From a bacterium (lineage in GTDB: Bacteria > Hinthialibacterota > Hinthialibacteria > H5-UNCL2): a stretch of 6,673 bases of DNA. The position numbers and the translations under genes were made by a program. Below, in pieces: positions 4,397-6,673 of the stretch; the first letter of the stretch is position 1; each line of letters opens with the position of its first letter. The stretch is from the NCBI GenBank assembly GCA_015075175.1, contig JABTUV010000028.1, positions 1-6,673 of the forward strand, in the 5' to 3' direction. Below the pieces are notes generated by a model, which was given only the letters and a program-made list of their open reading frames with translations, was not told the DNA's origin and made no database searches.

Positions 4397-6673
4397 GTGG
4401 ATCGCATCATCCCTCGGCTCGCCGCGACGTTTATCCTTCTGGGTTGCAGTCTTGAGAGTTTTGGCGCCGAAGCCTATGCCGGTTACACGTTGTTCAATCC
4501 CACCAGCTCGAAGACGGCCTATCTGATCAACATGGCGGGGCAGACGGTGCGCTCCTGGACCAGCACCCGCAATGGGAACTATTCGGTATATTTGCTGGAG
4601 AACGGGCACGTGATCCGTGGGGCGGACGCGCCGAACCGGCCGCTGAACGGGCCGGCCGGGGGCGGGCTGATCGAGGAGTTCGACTGGAACGGCAACCTGG
4701 TGTGGCAGTACACGTACAGCAGCGCGACGGTGCTGGCGCATCACGACATCGAGCCGATGCCCAACGGCAACGTGCTCTTGATCGCCTGGGAGGTGAAGAC
4801 AGCGGCAGAGGCGGTAGCGGCGGGGCGCAAGGTGAGCCGGGCCATGTGGCCGGACCATATCGTGGAAGTCAAAAAGACGGGCGCGAGCAGCGGGGAAATC
4901 GTCTGGGTGTGGCGCGCCTGGGATCATCTGATCCAGGATTTCGATGCGAGCAAGGCCAACTACGGCGCGGTCGGGAGCCATCCCGAGCTGATCGACATCA
5001 ACCTGGGTTCGACCCTGGCGGCGGGCGACTGGCTGCACATCAACGGGGTCAGCTACAATCCGGAGCTGGACCAGATCGCCATCAGTTCGCATTACATGAA
5101 CGAGATTTACGTGATCGATCACGGCACGACCATCGCCGAGGCGGCGGGCCACAGCGGCGGGCGGCGGGGGAAGGGCGGCGATATCCTGTATCGGTGGGGT
5201 TGTCCGGCCAACTATCGCGCGCCGGGCAGCCGGTACTTCGACGTGGTGCATTGCGCGTGGTGGATTCCGGCGGGCCTTCCGGGCGCCGGGCGGCTGATGG
5301 CCTTCAACAACGGGGCGGCCCAGCGTTACTCGGTCGTGGTGGAACTGATTCCCCCGATGGACGGGCAGGGGAACTACGTTTTGAGCGCGGGTTCAGCCTA
5401 CGGTCCGGCCGGCCCCGCCTGGACGTATTCGGAGGGTTCCACGTTCTACTCCAACCATCTGGGCAGCAATCAGCGCCTTCCCAACGGGAATACGCTGATC
5501 AGCCGGTCGACGACGGGGTACTTGTTCGAGGTGAGCGCGGCGGGGGAGAAGGTGTGGCAGTACACCTACGCGGGGCAGATCGCGCGCTCGCTGCGGTACG
5601 GTCTGGATTATCCCGGGGTAGCGGCGCTGGCGTCGACGCCGACGCCGACGCCTACGCCGACCGGCACGGCCACGCCGACTGCGACGCCGAGCGACACGCC
5701 GACCGGCACGCCGACTCTCAGCCCGACGCCCACGCCGACGTGGACGGCGACTGCCAACCCGGAACCGGATACCCCGACGCCCACGGATACGGCGACGGCC
5801 ACGCCGAGTGAGACGCCCACGCCGCAGCCGGACACGCCCACACCCACGGAGACGGCGACGCCGACGGCCAGCGATACGGCGACGGTCACGGCCACGGCGA
5901 CGGTCACGGCCACGGCGACGCCGCGGCCCCTCTCCGATTACGATCTGGACCATGACGGGACCATCGGGGCGGGGGACCTCTTACTGCTCTTGAGCTCGAT
6001 GTCGGAGAAGGGCGGGGTGGACTTCAACGGGGACGCGACCTGCGACCGGGTCGATCTGCTGCTTTTCAGTCAGCATTGGGGCGAAGTGATTCCGGCGCCG
6101 CCGGCCCTGATCGTGATCGACCTGCCGGGCGGGGCGACGATGGAGTTCGTGCGCATCCCCGCCGGCCATTTCCTGATGGGGGCGACTTTGGAGCCGAACT
6201 GGAACGACTACTTCATCTCCGAGCAGCCGATTCACTCCGTGACGCTGGAGTACGACTTCTATATGGGACGGACGGAGGTGACGCAGGCGCAATGGTTGGC
6301 GATCATGCAGAGTTGGCCGGGCGAGAATCCGGCCGACTTCAGTTTCGGGCACGGCGGCGAGTATCCGGCGTATTTCGTGTCGTGGGAGGACTGCCGGGAG
6401 TATGCGCGGCTTTTGAACCTGTTGCAGTTGGATGCGGGGGTGTTCCGGTTGCCGAGCGCGGCGGAGTGGGAGTACGCGTGCCGGGCGGGCAGCGCCACGC
6501 GTTTCTTTTTCGGCGACTCCGACTGCAGCCCGCTGGGGATGAGCTCCTGCCAGTTGTCCGACTACGCCTGGTGGGCGGGCAACAACGAAGCCTATGGGGC
6601 CAAGCCGGTGGGAAGTCGGGCGCCCAACGCCTGGGGGCTGTTGGACATGCACGGCAACATCGCGGAGTGGTGC
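4397..6673 (+). CDS. Exported arylsulfotransferase-like/dockerin/FGE-sulfatase fusion, 3' partial
   Basis: The frame is open for 759 codons from GTG 4397 to the window end. The N-terminus is a secretion signal: a basic start, then hydrophobic [13 protein letters not shown] at 14-17 could be a lipobox; cleavage after GA24 or AYA28 is the alternative. Residues about 30-412 resemble an arylsulfate sulfotransferase (ASST) beta-propeller. [11 protein letters not shown] (H115/H116), [10 protein letters not shown] (H214, N216) and VVHCAWWIP (H285) fit the E. coli ASST residues His252, His356/Asn358 and sulfated His436 with similar spacing. The Arg374 position appears to be His232. Residues 414-513 are a Thr/Pro/Ala linker. 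Residues 514-565 are dockerin-like, with EF-hand loops [12 protein letters not shown] (516-527) and [12 protein letters not shown] (542-553). From about 575 an FGE-sulfatase domain begins ([55 protein letters not shown]). Its copper-binding cysteines would lie beyond the window. The domain calls are strong; transfer of sulfate is inferred. Confidence 0.85.
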   Translation, partial: MDRIIPRLAATFILLGCSLESFGAEAYAGYTLFNPTSSKTAYLINMAGQTVRSWTSTRNGNYSVYLLENGHVIRGADAPNRPLNGPAGGGLIEEFDWNGNLVWQYTYSSATVLAHHDIEPMPNGNVLLIAWEVKTAAEAVAAGRKVSRAMWPDHIVEVKKTGASSGEIVWVWRAWDHLIQDFDASKANYGAVGSHPELIDINLGSTLAAGDWLHINGVSYNPELDQIAISSHYMNEIYVIDHGTTIAEAAGHSGGRRGKGGDILYRWGCPANYRAPGSRYFDVVHCAWWIPAGLPGAGRLMAFNNGAAQRYSVVVELIPPMDGQGNYVLSAGSAYGPAGPAWTYSEGSTFYSNHLGSNQRLPNGNTLISRSTTGYLFEVSAAGEKVWQYTYAGQIARSLRYGLDYPGVAALASTPTPTPTPTGTATPTATPSDTPTGTPTLSPTPTPTWTATANPEPDTPTPTDTATATPSETPTPQPDTPTPTETATPTASDTATVTATATVTATATPRPLSDYDLDHDGTIGAGDLLLLLSSMSEKGGVDFNGDATCDRVDLLLFSQHWGEVIPAPPALIVIDLPGGATMEFVRIPAGHFLMGATLEPNWNDYFISEQPIHSVTLEYDFYMGRTEVTQAQWLAIMQSWPGENPADFSFGHGGEYPAYFVSWEDCREYARLLNLLQLDAGVFRLPSAAEWEYACRAGSATRFFFGDSDCSPLGMSSCQLSDYAWWAGNNEAYGAKPVGSRAPNAWGLLDMHGNIAEWC
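5876..5920 (+). repeat. 18-bp tandem repeat within the Thr/Pro linker
   Basis: The unit ACGGCGACGGTCACGGCC occurs exactly twice (5876-5893, 5894-5911), followed by half a unit (5912-5920). It encodes TATVTA repeats at the end of the linker of the fusion protein. The whole linker (5636-5932) is built from ACG-N codon pairs and would be prone to replication slippage, so its length may vary between strains. It also produces long spurious open frames on the other strand. Confidence 0.8.

Noticed and set aside
4262-5251. 329-codon minus-strand frame and a 369-codon plus-strand frame (4702-5811)
   Set aside because: Both lie within the fusion gene in other frames. Their sequences are Arg/Gly/Pro-rich without domains, whereas the called frame shows clear family motifs throughout.
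5393-5953. Minus-strand frames rich in Arg or in Val-Gly repeats over the linker
   Set aside because: They are the reverse reading of the ACG-N linker codons and have no independent support.

Overview
The window is GC-rich, gene-sparse bacterial chromosome with long repeat-bearing intergenic stretches. No rRNA, tRNA, integrase, transposase or CRISPR array is visible. A secreted multidomain protein with a Thr/Pro linker, a dockerin-like calcium module and a sulfatase-modifying-factor (FGE) fold, a DUF5107-like/TPR protein, and GC-rich hairpin repeats between genes together suggest an uncultivated Gram-negative lineage of the Planctomycetota/Verrucomicrobiota/Hydrogenedentota/Sumerlaeota type. 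That placement is inference from gene style only.

Layout. (1) 1-353 (+): C-terminal piece of an ExeA/MshM-type AAA+ ATPase. (2) 354-707: non-coding DNA with seven GCCGGC sites, six of them paired as three GCCGGC-N6-GCCGGC hairpins, followed by a promoter-like element. (3) 708-1634 (+): a two-TM SPFH/band-7 membrane protein. (4) 1635-2081: repeat-filled spacer with a 32/33-bp duplication, a long hairpin and an array of 39-bp repeats. (5) 2082-2270 (+): a 62-aa Arc-like ribbon-helix-helix protein. (6) 2271-2398: hairpin-rich gap between convergent genes. (7) 2399-4000 (-): an exported DUF5107-like protein with C-terminal TPRs. (8) 4001-4396: a divergent control region with two inverted repeats. 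(9) 4397-6673 (+): an open-ended exported protein of at least 759 residues, with an arylsulfotransferase-like beta-propeller, a 100-residue Thr/Pro linker, a dockerin-like pair of EF-hand loops and the first part of an FGE-sulfatase domain.

How the genes relate. The SPFH protein and the Arc-like protein are probably a functional pair; I recall this SPFH type next to RHH genes in other bacteria. Here the pair is split by about 450 bp of repeats. The two large exported proteins are divergent and share a 396-bp control region, so they may be co-regulated. Their common theme could be extracellular or periplasmic handling of sulfated or carbohydrate substrates, which remains inference.

The observations most worth a second look are the sulfotransferase-dockerin-FGE fusion, the 39-bp repeat array directly upstream of the RHH gene, and the inverted repeats in the divergent region. 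I see no convincing sign of a complete new defence or mobile system.
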